Positions 1 to 6,478 of a stretch of 11,550 nucleotides of DNA are shown here, piece by piece. The stretch's first letter is position 1, and the number at the start of each line of letters is the position of its first letter. The position numbers and the translations under genes were made by a program. The DNA is from Mayfieldus sp038317345 (GTDB lineage: Bacteria; Actinomycetota; Thermoleophilia; Solirubrobacterales; 70-9). The notes under the pieces were generated by a model. It had not been told where the DNA came from, made no database searches, and was given only the letters and a program-made list of their open reading frames with translations. The DNA lies in the NCBI GenBank assembly GCA_038317345.1, contig JBBQBH010000071.1:1-11550 (forward strand), written 5' to 3'.

Positions 1-245
1 GCCACAACGCGGCCCTGCGGGCCGGCCTTACGTGCGGCGGTCAGCGCCGGCTCGCCATAGCCGGCGGCGACGTCCAGGACCCGGCTGCCCGCCTGCACGT
101 CGGCGAGCTCCACCAGCCGCTCGCTGATATGCCCGGCGGCGCTGTCAGTGAACTCGCTCCACTCCTTCCATCCCACCGCAGCGGAGTCCCACTGCTTGTG
201 CTGCGCCTCGCGGAAGTCGACCGGGTCGATCGCCTTGGATTCCAT
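1..245 (-). CDS. Class I SAM-dependent methyltransferase, N-terminal part (cut by window edge)
   Basis: This is the first 81 codons of a minus-strand gene whose 3' part lies left of the window. The ATG at 245-243 is supported by a strong Shine-Dalgarno, GGGAGGAG at 258-251, five bases upstream. The N-terminus has the aromatic/acidic helix usual in UbiE-like enzymes (residues about 15-35, with QWDSAA and WKEWS). It is followed by SAM-binding motif I, VLDVAAGYGEPAL at residues 56-68, where the Gly-rich loop contacts the cofactor. The family transfers a methyl group from S-adenosylmethionine; the acceptor cannot be told from this fragment. The reading frame is open to the window edge and looks intact. 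No neighbour indicates its pathway, and its promoter should lie in the long non-coding stretch at 260-630. Confidence 0.85.
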   Translation of the reverse strand, partial: MESKAIDPVDFREAQHKQWDSAAVGWKEWSEFTDSAAGHISERLVELADVQAGSRVLDVAAGYGEPALTAARKAGPQGRVV

Positions 246-636
246 GCTCGCTCCTCCCTACCACCCCATTGAAGTGCACGGCGACGCTAACCGATTCGGG
301 TCGCCGGCGGACTCGCAGCGACGATTGCATCGCTTCCGCTTCGGCTCCGGATGACCAGCAGCACGAGGTCAGGTCGTCCCGTTGCGCCGGCGAACCGCGC
401 GCCTCCCTTCGCGTGAGAGCGAGAGCACCAGTAGTTCAGCGAACCTCGCTTCTTTCGTCGCGCTGAGCCAATGCGCCGTGGCCTGCCGTCATTTGTTTGA
501 GCCGATTTCCGTGTCTGAGAGCGGCCGATAGGTCCGGGTCAACACTTAAACGGAGTGCCGCTCTGCATATGAAGCGGTGGCGCGGGCTCGCGCGCCTGCC
601 TTTCGCCCAAAGCAACACTCTGGATCGGACTGCCCC
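246..636. other. Intergenic stretch with one copy of a 65-bp repeat
   Basis: About 390 bases lie between the methyltransferase start and the GNAT-like fragment. I see no coding sequence here: the open frames are short and give Arg/Ser-rich translations typical of non-coding GC-rich DNA. It holds the methyltransferase Shine-Dalgarno (251-258), the 65-bp repeat at 476-540 and one copy of a 14-bp repeat at 601-614. A promoter for the methyltransferase is expected here, but I cannot point to convincing -35 and -10 boxes. Confidence 0.6.
476..540 (+). repeat. 65-bp dispersed repeat, copy 1
   Basis: This stretch matches 11372-11436 in the same orientation at 58 of 65 positions without gaps. The 22 bases at 491-512 and the 18 bases at 515-532 are identical in both copies. 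GCCGAT occurs twice within each copy (501-506 and 524-529). A possible small hairpin surrounds GATA at 527-530, but in this copy only four pairs form, one of them G-U; the other copy has a perfect six-pair stem. The element lies about 100 bp beyond the end of a minus-strand fragment and 230 bp upstream of the methyltransferase start. It belongs to no family I recognise. It may be a dispersed intergenic repeat or part of a structured 3' region. Confidence 0.8.
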
Positions 637-822
637 TTACCCACCGTTGCACCAGTCTGGCGCGAGGATGTTGAGGCCCTTGCAATCCGGTCTCCGGGGA
701 ACCCGGTCCGGCACCGCCTCATCGATCCTCGGCTCTCCCGGCAGTGGCGCGTCCAGGCGCTCCCACAGATCGAGTAGCCGGCCGAGGTCAGCGCTCTCGT
801 ACTCACGGATCGTGGCTTTCAT
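637..822 (-). pseudogene. Truncated GNAT-like acetyltransferase N-terminus (61 codons)
   Basis: The ATG at 822-820 opens a 61-codon frame. Its first 24 residues (MKATIREYESADLGRLLDLW, then ERLD) resemble beta-1 and helix-1 of GNAT acetyltransferases, which commonly begin with a short strand and then a D-x-x-x-(L/I)-x-x-L-W helix. After about residue 25 the likeness ends. The rest has no acetyl-CoA-binding R/Q-x-x-G-x-G/A motif, and a TAA ends the frame at 639-637. No other minus-strand frame downstream restores the fold. A full GNAT domain is about 140-160 residues, so this is best read as a truncated remnant. It could instead be a genuine small protein. No clear Shine-Dalgarno precedes the ATG. 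Confidence 0.4.
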
Positions 823-983
823 TACAAGCTAGGATCGCGGAACTTCGGGGCGGCCACAAGTCACAGACTTGCGCTTCGAAACCGTTGGGCAAGCCGGCTC
901 TCGCATCGCGTGGGAGGTGGACGCAAGTCGGCGCTGCTGCTTTTCGCCCAAAGCAGAAGCGCCAGGCGGCTTCTGCGCGATCC
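823..983. other. Intergenic stretch, no gene
   Basis: This lies between the GNAT-like fragment and the stop codon of the phosphodiester-glycosidase-like gene. It contains that gene's terminator hairpin (953-976) and the second copy of the 14-bp sequence TTTCGCCCAAAGCA (942-955), which also occurs at 601-614. No coding sequence is seen. Confidence 0.5.
953..976 (-). terminator. Probable intrinsic terminator of the phosphodiester-glycosidase-like gene
   Basis: A perfect 8-bp stem, GCAGAAGC (953-960) with GCTTCTGC (969-976), encloses an 8-base loop that can itself form GCC/GGC pairs. On the minus strand the hairpin starts 8 bases after the TAG stop at 986-984 and is followed by CTTTGGG, so the U-tract is short. 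Position and stem strength support termination; the weak U-run lowers certainty. Confidence 0.6.
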
Positions 984-2252
984 CTATTTGAAGGGGACAG
1001 TGACGGGACCAGGCAGGCGTCGGTAGACGGCGAAGAAGTCGCGGTCGTCGGGGGTGAGGTAGCGGGTGTCGGGCTGCATCGAGTTCCCCCCGACTTCCGT
1101 CGGGACGAGGCCGTGGTGGTGGGTGTAGGTGATCAGGGTGTGCCATTCGGGATTGATGTCGAACTGCATCGCGCGAACCGCGCCCGCACGCTGCAGGATT
1201 CGGGCCAAGGTGATCACGGTCTGGCCGTCCGCAGCTGCGTAAATCAGGTTGCCGCGACGGTCGATGCCGACACCGGTGCGCCAGACGCGGACGGCGTTGC
1301 CGAGTGTGTAGCCCCACTGCGAACTGTCGTTCAAGGCGGGGTTGAGGCGTCCGTTCCAGACGATCGGCGGCAGGCTCTGGCGGGCCCACGCAACGTTCGA
1401 CCCCGCGTTCGGGCCGCCGCTCCACTTCACGATCGCGACGTGGCCGTCGCGATAGCCGAGGAGCGTGGCGTTGGCTTTCGCGAGCGGCTCGTTTATGCGG
1501 CCGTTGTCGGTCGAGCCGTTGTTGACGTCCGAGTAAATGAAACCGCTGTTGAAGGTCGCAAGCAGCCGCCAGCGCTGGTCGTACGGGACCATCATTGGCC
1601 CGCGTACCGCCGCGTTTGGCGGCTCGTAGCGGCCCGGATAGAAGGCGAGCGCGGTGCGCGTGTGGTCGAACCAGGCCGCGTAGGCGACGATGCTCGGATA
1701 GTCGAGCTCGGGGCGAAAGGTCGTCACCAGCACCGGTGGGCCACCCTCGACCGGCGGGCCGGTCGGCTTCCAGATCCCTTCGCCGGCTAGCGGGTGCGCG
1801 AAGACCGGCTTGATCGGCGGCGGCCAGGCAGCCGTCTTGTTAGGCGCTTTCGCGGCCCGCCCGGTCGGCGGCAGGCTCTTCAGCTGCGGCCCGCCCTTCT
1901 GCGGTGTGTTCCAGCTGTAGTAGATGTGCTCGATCTCATCGACCAGCGTGTTGCCGAAAGGTACATCGGCTCTCACCCACTCGACGCTGCGCACGCCGAA
2001 GGGCAGGCTCGAAGGCTGCAGCATCCAGGCCGTATACGAATAGATCGCTGGCGGCAGCAGCACCACGACGGCCACGACCAAGATTCGCCGGCGTCGCCGC
2101 CTGCGTCTGGCCGCAGCCTCGCGGCGTCTCTGCTCTCGGTGCGCCGCTATCCGGGCGAGCAGCGCCGAGCCGGGCGCTGTGTCAGCCAAATCCGGCGGAC
2201 CACTCACGCCAGAACCGGCGCCAGACCGCCGCAGACCGCCCATCCGAGACAC
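984..2252 (-). CDS. Membrane-anchored phosphodiester-glycosidase-like (NAGPA/DUF2233-type) protein
   Basis: The protein has 422 residues. The N-terminal 56 are cytoplasmic and end in a run of arginines (about 49-56). One transmembrane helix follows at 57-76 (ILVVAVVVLLPPAIYSY), so residues 77-422 should be outside the membrane. The outer part carries the order of motifs seen in phosphodiester glycosidase-like domains: AFYPG (203-207), FNSGF (234-238, usually FNGGF), GVGIDRRGNLIYAAADG (327-343) and an acidic strand AMQFDINPEW (361-370). Relatives include the enzyme that uncovers mannose-6-phosphate by removing GlcNAc; bacterial members are thought to cleave sugar-phosphodiester bonds in wall polymers or capsule, but the substrate here is unknown. 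The start is GTG at 2252 or the ATG at 2243; neither has a strong Shine-Dalgarno. The gene lies 399 bp beyond the end of the ferredoxin gene, with a remnant between, so it may be transcribed separately from the redox operon. Confidence 0.75.
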   Translation of the reverse strand: MSRMGGLRRSGAGSGVSGPPDLADTAPGSALLARIAAHREQRRREAAARRRRRRRRILVVAVVVLLPPAIYSYTAWMLQPSSLPFGVRSVEWVRADVPFGNTLVDEIEHIYYSWNTPQKGGPQLKSLPPTGRAAKAPNKTAAWPPPIKPVFAHPLAGEGIWKPTGPPVEGGPPVLVTTFRPELDYPSIVAYAAWFDHTRTALAFYPGRYEPPNAAVRGPMMVPYDQRWRLLATFNSGFIYSDVNNGSTDNGRINEPLAKANATLLGYRDGHVAIVKWSGGPNAGSNVAWARQSLPPIVWNGRLNPALNDSSQWGYTLGNAVRVWRTGVGIDRRGNLIYAAADGQTVITLARILQRAGAVRAMQFDINPEWHTLITYTHHHGLVPTEVGGNSMQPDTRYLTPDDRDFFAVYRRLPGPVTVPFK

Positions 2253-2277
2253 CCTAGGCTCGATCGACCAAGAAACG

Positions 2278-2664
2278 CTAAAGATGACAGTCGGGCGGCT
2301 TTAGCTCCCATGGCGCGACGCTCAGCCGCTCTAATGATCCGCGTGATCCTCTCGCGCCAATGTCGCCTTGTTTGGGCGCCGGGGCCAGCGGCGGGCCGGG
2401 GGGGATCAGCACCATTCCGATGAACATGTGAGCACTGACCAACCCCCCGATGCGCAGGATCGTCACGCCCTCGGCGAGGAGTAGGACGGTCAGCAACACT
2501 GCCGCAGCGCTCGTCAGAATCTCGTTGCCCTCTATTCCGCCGAAGCGTTGTCGCGAACTCAACAATGCGGCGTTCTCACCAACCGAGCCATCACGATCGC
2601 CTTCGTCTGGCTCGATGCAGGGGAACGTTGACCATCTGTCAGGGCCTAGCCTTACGACCTGCAA
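2278..2664 (-). pseudogene. Remnant of a small integral membrane protein
   Basis: The core, residues about 47-89, reads as two membrane helices: NEILTSAAAVLLTVLLLAEG (47-66), then a second helix with the motif SAHMFIGMVLIPP. This resembles the start of small actinobacterial multi-helix membrane proteins, possibly heme-binding, in which the His of the S-x-H-x-F motif sits in a helix and further helices follow. Here the protein turns at residue 90, after a run of seven Cs, into a Pro/Arg-rich tail (GPPLAPAPKQG and onward) that does not look like membrane protein. I therefore call it a C-terminally truncated or frameshifted remnant. The frame opens inside the end of the ferredoxin gene; a TTG near 2565-2562 is a more natural start. 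It follows the redox operon on the same strand and may have been a sixth member. The family match is from memory and is uncertain. Confidence 0.5.
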
Positions 2665-2867
2665 CTTTTGTCGGGCTCCAGCAACAAGGCCAGAGTCGGG
2701 CAGGCGTCAGCGGCTCGTTGGGCATGCTCCAGCAGTTCGGGCGGGATCGGTTCCTGATCGGCGATCGGATAACCCCAGTCGTCGAGTGTGATCCGCTCTG
2801 GAAGCAGCTCGGCGCAAAGCCCGTGCGCCTCACAGGAAATCGGGTTGACTCGCACTCGCTTGCTCAT
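2652..2867 (-). CDS. Small single-cluster ferredoxin (CxxHxxC type)
   Basis: This 71-residue protein has C12-x-x-H15-x-x-C18 and C56-P57, the ligand pattern of the short actinobacterial ferredoxins that bind a 3Fe-4S or 4Fe-4S cluster. His15 occupies the place of the fourth cysteine. A further Cys is at 69. The acidic linker (ERITLDDWGYPIAD) is also typical. The start ATG at 2867-2865 overlaps the TGA of the NuoF-like gene by one base (TGATG), which argues for translational coupling. An upstream extension to 2984 is possible in this frame but runs through the end of the NuoF-like gene and is Arg-rich, so I reject it. Such ferredoxins often serve P450s; here the neighbour suggests it accepts or passes electrons between the NuoF-like flavoprotein and the b-type membrane protein. 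Confidence 0.9.
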   Translation of the reverse strand: MSKRVRVNPISCEAHGLCAELLPERITLDDWGYPIADQEPIPPELLEHAQRAADACPTLALLLEPDKSCRS

Positions 2868-4159
2868 CAAGCTGCCCGTGCGTAGTAGGGGGGCAGCGGC
2901 AACAGATCGCGCATTGCGGGCTCGGTGGCGCAGGGCCGGCCCGCCTCGTGGTCGGCGACTTCCGCCGCGAATGTATCCAGGCAACTCGTGACCAACCTCA
3001 GAGCCCCATCGGGGTGGTGGCAGGCGCCCCGGCCGGCAATGTCAGCGCTCCAGCGCTCGATGCGCCCACTGGCCGATGGTCGGGCCACGCCGGAAGCGAT
3101 CCCGCCCATTTCTTCGGCCACCGCAGCGAGGCCAAACACACACGGGCCGCACTGGCCTGCAGACTCCTCGGCCAGGTAGCGGAGGACGCGAGCCGTTTCG
3201 GCGACTGCGCAGGCGCCGATCGGCAAGGCGATCACGACACCAGGGCCCAAAGAACCTCCGACGGCGCGCAGGCCAGCGTGGCCGAGATGCAATTTCGGCG
3301 CTGCGCCACCCGCGAACCAGGTACCCGCGTAGCCTCCGATCAGGAAGGCCTGCACTGGATCGGTGGTGCCTCCCGCAGATTCGAGCAGCGCCATCAGCGG
3401 ACTGCCGCCCGCGATCTCATAGACCCCCGGCGATGCGACGGCACCCGAAAGTGTGACGAGCAGGGTGCCAGGATCCTCCGGGCTCCCGAATTCGCGGTGC
3501 CAGGCAGGGCCAAAGCGGGCGATAAGGGCCAAGTGGGCGAATGTTTCGACGTTTTGGATCAGCGTAGGTCGGCGGTGGACCCCGCGCTCGAAGGGTCGGG
3601 GAGGGATGAAGGTGGGTTTAGCGGGCCCACCGTTCAGCTCATTCACCAAGGCGCTCTCCTCGCCGGCGACGTAGCGCCCGGAGACCTCGACCAGCTGAAC
3701 TTCAACCGGATCGAGGCCGGCTCGCGCGCGTTGACCCAATGCCAGATCGACGCTGCGTCGCGCCGCTTCGGCGTTGCGCTTGACACAGATCAACGCTTGG
3801 CGAGCGTCCAGCGCAGCGGCGGCGAGGGCGGCCCCATCGAGCACCAGATGCGGGACAGCCTCGAGTAGCAACTGGTCCTTCTGGCTCGCCGGCTCCCCCT
3901 CGGCTCCATTGACCACGACCATCGGGCGCGGCCGCGCGCCCGTCAGTGCGCGCATCTTCGTGGCCGTCGGGAACCCGGCGCCGCCGCGGCCGCGCAAGCC
4001 GCTCTGCTCGATGGAGACGATCAGCTCATCAGCGGACGATCCCGGCCACGGCGGGTAACCAAACCGCTGCAGATGCTCGTCAAGGCCTACCGCGCCCTCA
4101 CTCTGGAGGCCGGCCAGAAGGCGGGGCAGCCCGCTGGGTGGAGCTATCGGATCGCTCAC
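2867..4159 (-). CDS. NuoF-like NADH-binding flavoprotein / iron-sulfur protein
   Basis: The 430-residue protein has the NuoF (51-kDa complex I subunit) layout. The NADH/FMN site includes GLRGRGGAGFPTATKM (54-69) and VNGAEGEPASQKD (83-95). These are followed by YVAGEESALVNEL (163-175), a SLBB-like segment with the GAVASPGVYEI turn (239-249), and a C-terminal Fe-S domain. In the Fe-S domain NuoF normally has C-x-x-C-x-x-C plus a distant Cys. Here the first position is Ala334 (ESAGQCGPC, 332-340), leaving C337, C340 and C380 (RGACHHPDG). The start is GTG at 4159, overlapping the previous stop by four bases (GTGA); CGGGGGT lies just upstream. It probably oxidises NAD(P)H in the cytoplasm with FMN and passes electrons to the adjacent ferredoxin. 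It is not part of a complex I operon, since no other nuo genes are present. The altered cluster ligand set may be a feature of the subfamily rather than damage. Confidence 0.85.
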   Translation of the reverse strand: MSDPIAPPSGLPRLLAGLQSEGAVGLDEHLQRFGYPPWPGSSADELIVSIEQSGLRGRGGAGFPTATKMRALTGARPRPMVVVNGAEGEPASQKDQLLLEAVPHLVLDGAALAAAALDARQALICVKRNAEAARRSVDLALGQRARAGLDPVEVQLVEVSGRYVAGEESALVNELNGGPAKPTFIPPRPFERGVHRRPTLIQNVETFAHLALIARFGPAWHREFGSPEDPGTLLVTLSGAVASPGVYEIAGGSPLMALLESAGGTTDPVQAFLIGGYAGTWFAGGAAPKLHLGHAGLRAVGGSLGPGVVIALPIGACAVAETARVLRYLAEESAGQCGPCVFGLAAVAEEMGGIASGVARPSASGRIERWSADIAGRGACHHPDGALRLVTSCLDTFAAEVADHEAGRPCATEPAMRDLLPLPPYYARAA

Positions 4160-5256
4160 TGGGGACCCCCGGTGGGCGAGCCCTGGGAGTGAACGGTCCC
4201 GCTGATGCTCTGGTTGGTCTGGTCGATCGAGAGATCGATGGTGAGACGGACCGCCTGCCCTTGGGCGTTGGCGACCGAGGCATTTAGCCGGGAGCCCTGA
4301 AGGGAGACGATGCGACCTCCGAAGAGCTGGGGCTGAACCGGTGGCCCCAAAGTGACCGCGCTCTGGGTCAGAGCGACGCCACCGCCTGCCAGTGGCTGGC
4401 CGACGAGGCGGGCGTCAAGGGTGCCGTTAGCGCCGGCACTCATCTTCAGCGGCAGATCGATCTCGACCAGACCCGAGGCCGAGGGCAGGCTCTGATGGAC
4501 GGTTCCGCTCAGCTGGGCCGCGAGCGGGAAGCTCAAGGTCGCGGCCGGAGAGGCTCCGGCCGCGCGCGGGCGGACTGCGGCAAGCAGTCTCGCCGGCGTA
4601 CCGGCTCTCGCGGCCCAATTGGAACCCAGTGGACCTCCGATCAACCAAACGAGCAGGAAGATCGGGGACAAAGCGACGGCGCAGGCCGCGAGGACTCGAA
4701 GCTCAGACTGCTGCGGCCAGCCCAGCGTGATGCGCCAGCCGACTCCAGCGAGAACGATCAGCAGGCAAACCAGCGTCAGGCCCAACATCCACGGTTGGGT
4801 GGCATCGCTACCGGTGCCCAAGCCATGCAGCATTGCCAGCGGCCAGGAGGCATAAGCGGCCCAATGCACAGCTCGCCACGCCCGGTAGCCAAACCCGCGA
4901 CGGACAACGCTGGTCAACGCGACCGCGAGCAGGATGTCGAAGGCCAAAGCGCCGAAGCCGATCCACAGCGGACGATACGGCGAAGCAAAGGGGATGATCG
5001 CGTCCTTCAGCCCGAGCGGAGCGAAGCTGTCGATCACCGAAGTGACGATGTGGATGGCGAGGATCCCCAAGGCCAGCAGAGATACGTTGCGATGGAGCCC
5101 GTCGACGATGAAGCGCGGCCAGCGCTCGCTGTGCCAGCGGCTGACATCGACCACTCCCAGCGCCACGGCCGCGGTCAACAGCACCAGCGAAACGGTTCCC
5201 GCCCCGCGGGTCAAAAACCAATACGGGCTCGGCCCAGCGGCGAGGACGACTGGCAT
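4156..5256 (-). CDS. Ferric-reductase-like transmembrane protein with extra C-terminal domain
   Basis: The 366-residue protein has six predicted membrane helices, at about 20-38, 57-76, 96-118, 128-148, 155-175 and 188-208. Two histidine pairs, H55/H69 and H131/H144, sit one helical span apart in helices 2 and 4. This is the bis-heme b pattern of the ferric reductase-like domain (FRE/NOX/MsrQ group). The FAD and NAD(P)H domains of eukaryotic FRE/NOX enzymes are absent. Loops rich in Arg (40-56 and 119-128) should be cytoplasmic, which places residues 209-366 outside. That tail looks beta-rich and contains SGTVH twice (250-254 and 352-356). The ATG at 5256-5254 overlaps the apbE stop (TGATG). 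An in-frame start 30 codons earlier would lie inside apbE and is less likely. Electrons probably come from the NuoF-like and ferredoxin proteins encoded next to it. Confidence 0.85.
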   Translation of the reverse strand: MPVVLAAGPSPYWFLTRGAGTVSLVLLTAAVALGVVDVSRWHSERWPRFIVDGLHRNVSLLALGILAIHIVTSVIDSFAPLGLKDAIIPFASPYRPLWIGFGALAFDILLAVALTSVVRRGFGYRAWRAVHWAAYASWPLAMLHGLGTGSDATQPWMLGLTLVCLLIVLAGVGWRITLGWPQQSELRVLAACAVALSPIFLLVWLIGGPLGSNWAARAGTPARLLAAVRPRAAGASPAATLSFPLAAQLSGTVHQSLPSASGLVEIDLPLKMSAGANGTLDARLVGQPLAGGGVALTQSAVTLGPPVQPQLFGGRIVSLQGSRLNASVANAQGQAVRLTIDLSIDQTNQSISGTVHSQGSPTGGPQ

Positions 5257-6176
5257 CAGCCTGACGTCCGCGGCCAACCGCCCACACGACGGACCCGGCC
5301 GTCGCGGTGGACCAGCCGGCTGGGAAGCCGCAGCCCCTGCAACCAAGCCGCGGCCTCATTTCCGCGGATGATCGCCGCGGTGCTTGCGGTATTGGCGTCG
5401 ACGCAGGAACCAGCGGCGACGCTGGCCGTCCGCCAGACCACCGACGCACTGGTTCCCCTGCGCGGGTCAACGATGTGGTGCGCTCTCCCTGCACCAGCCC
5501 GCCAGTGACGCACAGTCGTGCTCGAAGTTGCCAGGCCGCCGGCGCGAATGCTCACGGTTTCGCCATCTGCGGCCGCGATGTCCCGGTGGTCGTCGCTGAC
5601 TCGAACCCGCCACCCACCGGGCGGCGCGTTGCCGGCGACGGCAAGGTCGCCGCCCAAATTGATCAACACCCCCGTATTGAGGTCATTCTCTACACGCCTG
5701 GCGGCCCTGTCTGCGGCCAAGGCCTTTGCGGTTGCGCCCAGGTCAAGCTCCACCCCGCGGGCCACTCGAACGCTGCTGTTGGGCTTGTCCACCTCGACCG
5801 TTTGCCAACCGGCAACCACCGCCCCCGAGGCCGGACGAGAGCGTCCCGCCGAGATCGCGTCAAAGTCGCGGTCATAGCCCACGGCACGTAGGGCGCGACC
5901 AATCGTGGGATCGACAACTCCGCCGGTCAGCCGCGCCGCTCGCAGGGCCACCTCGATCGCCTCCATGAATCGCTCGCTGACCCTGACGGCCCGGCCGCCA
6001 GCGGCATTGATCGCGCTGAGCTCCGAGTCAGCTCGGAATCTGCTGCACGATTGTTCAATCGCTGCTAGTTCTTGCTCGAGCAGTCTTCGCGCAGCGGCCA
6101 AGCGGTGCGGGTCGGTGACGAACACAGCCGCCGTCGTCCCCAAGGCTGTGAACGACGCCGAGGCGATCTCGTTCAT
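5256..6176 (-). CDS. apbE: FAD:protein FMN transferase (ApbE family)
   Basis: The 306-residue protein carries the ApbE signatures in order: F-x-x-L-G-T (9-14), CSRFRADSELSAIN (44-57), VDPTIGRAL (88-96), ELDLGATAKALAADRA (143-158), NLGGDLAV (173-180), ATSSTTVRHW (216-225), HHIVDPRRG (233-241) and VDANTASTAA (259-268). The last contains the metal-binding Asp. These enzymes split FAD and attach FMN covalently to a Thr or Ser of extracytoplasmic redox proteins. No signal peptide or lipobox is visible, so it may act in the cytoplasm or be exported in another way. The start ATG at 6176 overlaps the preceding stop (ATGA) and is preceded by GGGGGAT. No FMN-binding-domain target protein is encoded in the window. 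Confidence 0.93.
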   Translation of the reverse strand: MNEIASASFTALGTTAAVFVTDPHRLAAARRLLEQELAAIEQSCSRFRADSELSAINAAGGRAVRVSERFMEAIEVALRAARLTGGVVDPTIGRALRAVGYDRDFDAISAGRSRPASGAVVAGWQTVEVDKPNSSVRVARGVELDLGATAKALAADRAARRVENDLNTGVLINLGGDLAVAGNAPPGGWRVRVSDDHRDIAAADGETVSIRAGGLATSSTTVRHWRAGAGRAHHIVDPRRGTSASVVWRTASVAAGSCVDANTASTAAIIRGNEAAAWLQGLRLPSRLVHRDGRVRRVGGWPRTSG

Positions 6177-6478
6177 GATCCCCCGGAACTGACCGCGGCT
6201 GGGGGCGCGGCCGGCAATGGCGCTTGTGGCGGCGGAGCCAGCGCCTCGCCCCCGCCGGTGTCAAGTTGGGGAACAGGTGCCGCTTTGGGCGTAGGCGCCG
6301 AGGTGCCGACCCCCTGGCCGGTAGAGCGCCCGGGCTTGGATTGCCAGACATAGCCGGCAAGCAACCCGACAAAACCGAGCGCGCTCACCCCCAGCCAGCG
6401 CGTCAGCACCGAAACGCGCTCCAAGCCGGCATCGCGGGCGGCAATACGTGAATTTGCCCGACCTGGATCCCTACTCAT
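6173..6478 (-). CDS. Small single-pass membrane protein, Pro/Ala-rich outer tail
   Basis: This 101-residue protein is the first gene of the redox operon. It has an Arg-rich N-terminus (1-27), one transmembrane helix at about 28-46 (RWLGVSALGFVGLLAGYVW) and a tail rich in Pro, Ala, Gly and Ser. Positive charges before the helix place the tail outside the cell. No Cys or His suggests bound metal or heme, and no FMN-attachment motif of the SGAT type is seen in the tail. Its stop (TGA, 6175-6173) overlaps the apbE ATG by four bases. The ATG at 6478-6476 has only a weak GGA upstream. I do not recognise the family. Context suggests an assembly or scaffold subunit for the membrane redox complex. Confidence 0.75.
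   Translation of the reverse strand: MSRDPGRANSRIAARDAGLERVSVLTRWLGVSALGFVGLLAGYVWQSKPGRSTGQGVGTSAPTPKAAPVPQLDTGGGEALAPPPQAPLPAAPPAAVSSGGS

Noticed and set aside
515..521. CTGAGAG in the repeat as part of a TPP riboswitch
   Set aside because: The other conserved riboswitch parts are missing and no thiamine gene is adjacent.
476..540. GCCGATA inside the 65-bp repeat as a sigma-28 (flagellar) -10 box
   Set aside because: No TAAA-like -35 lies about 15 bases upstream in either copy, and no motility gene is near.
744..1790. Long plus-strand open frame opposite the phosphodiester-glycosidase-like gene
   Set aside because: Its translation is Arg/Gly/Val-rich with no recognisable domain, and it lies antisense to a gene with clear family motifs. 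Such shadows are common in GC-rich DNA.
2948..3868. Long plus-strand open frame opposite the NuoF-like gene
   Set aside because: It is antisense to a gene with strong motifs, and its own translation shows no domain.
5257..5346. Extended N-terminus of the ferric-reductase-like protein
   Set aside because: The extra 30 codons lie within apbE and read as Pro/Ala/Arg-rich filler. The ATG at 5256 gives the usual TGATG coupling.
4495..5508. Long plus-strand open frame opposite the ferric-reductase-like gene and apbE
   Set aside because: The Gln/Arg-rich translation has no domain, while both minus-strand genes are well supported.
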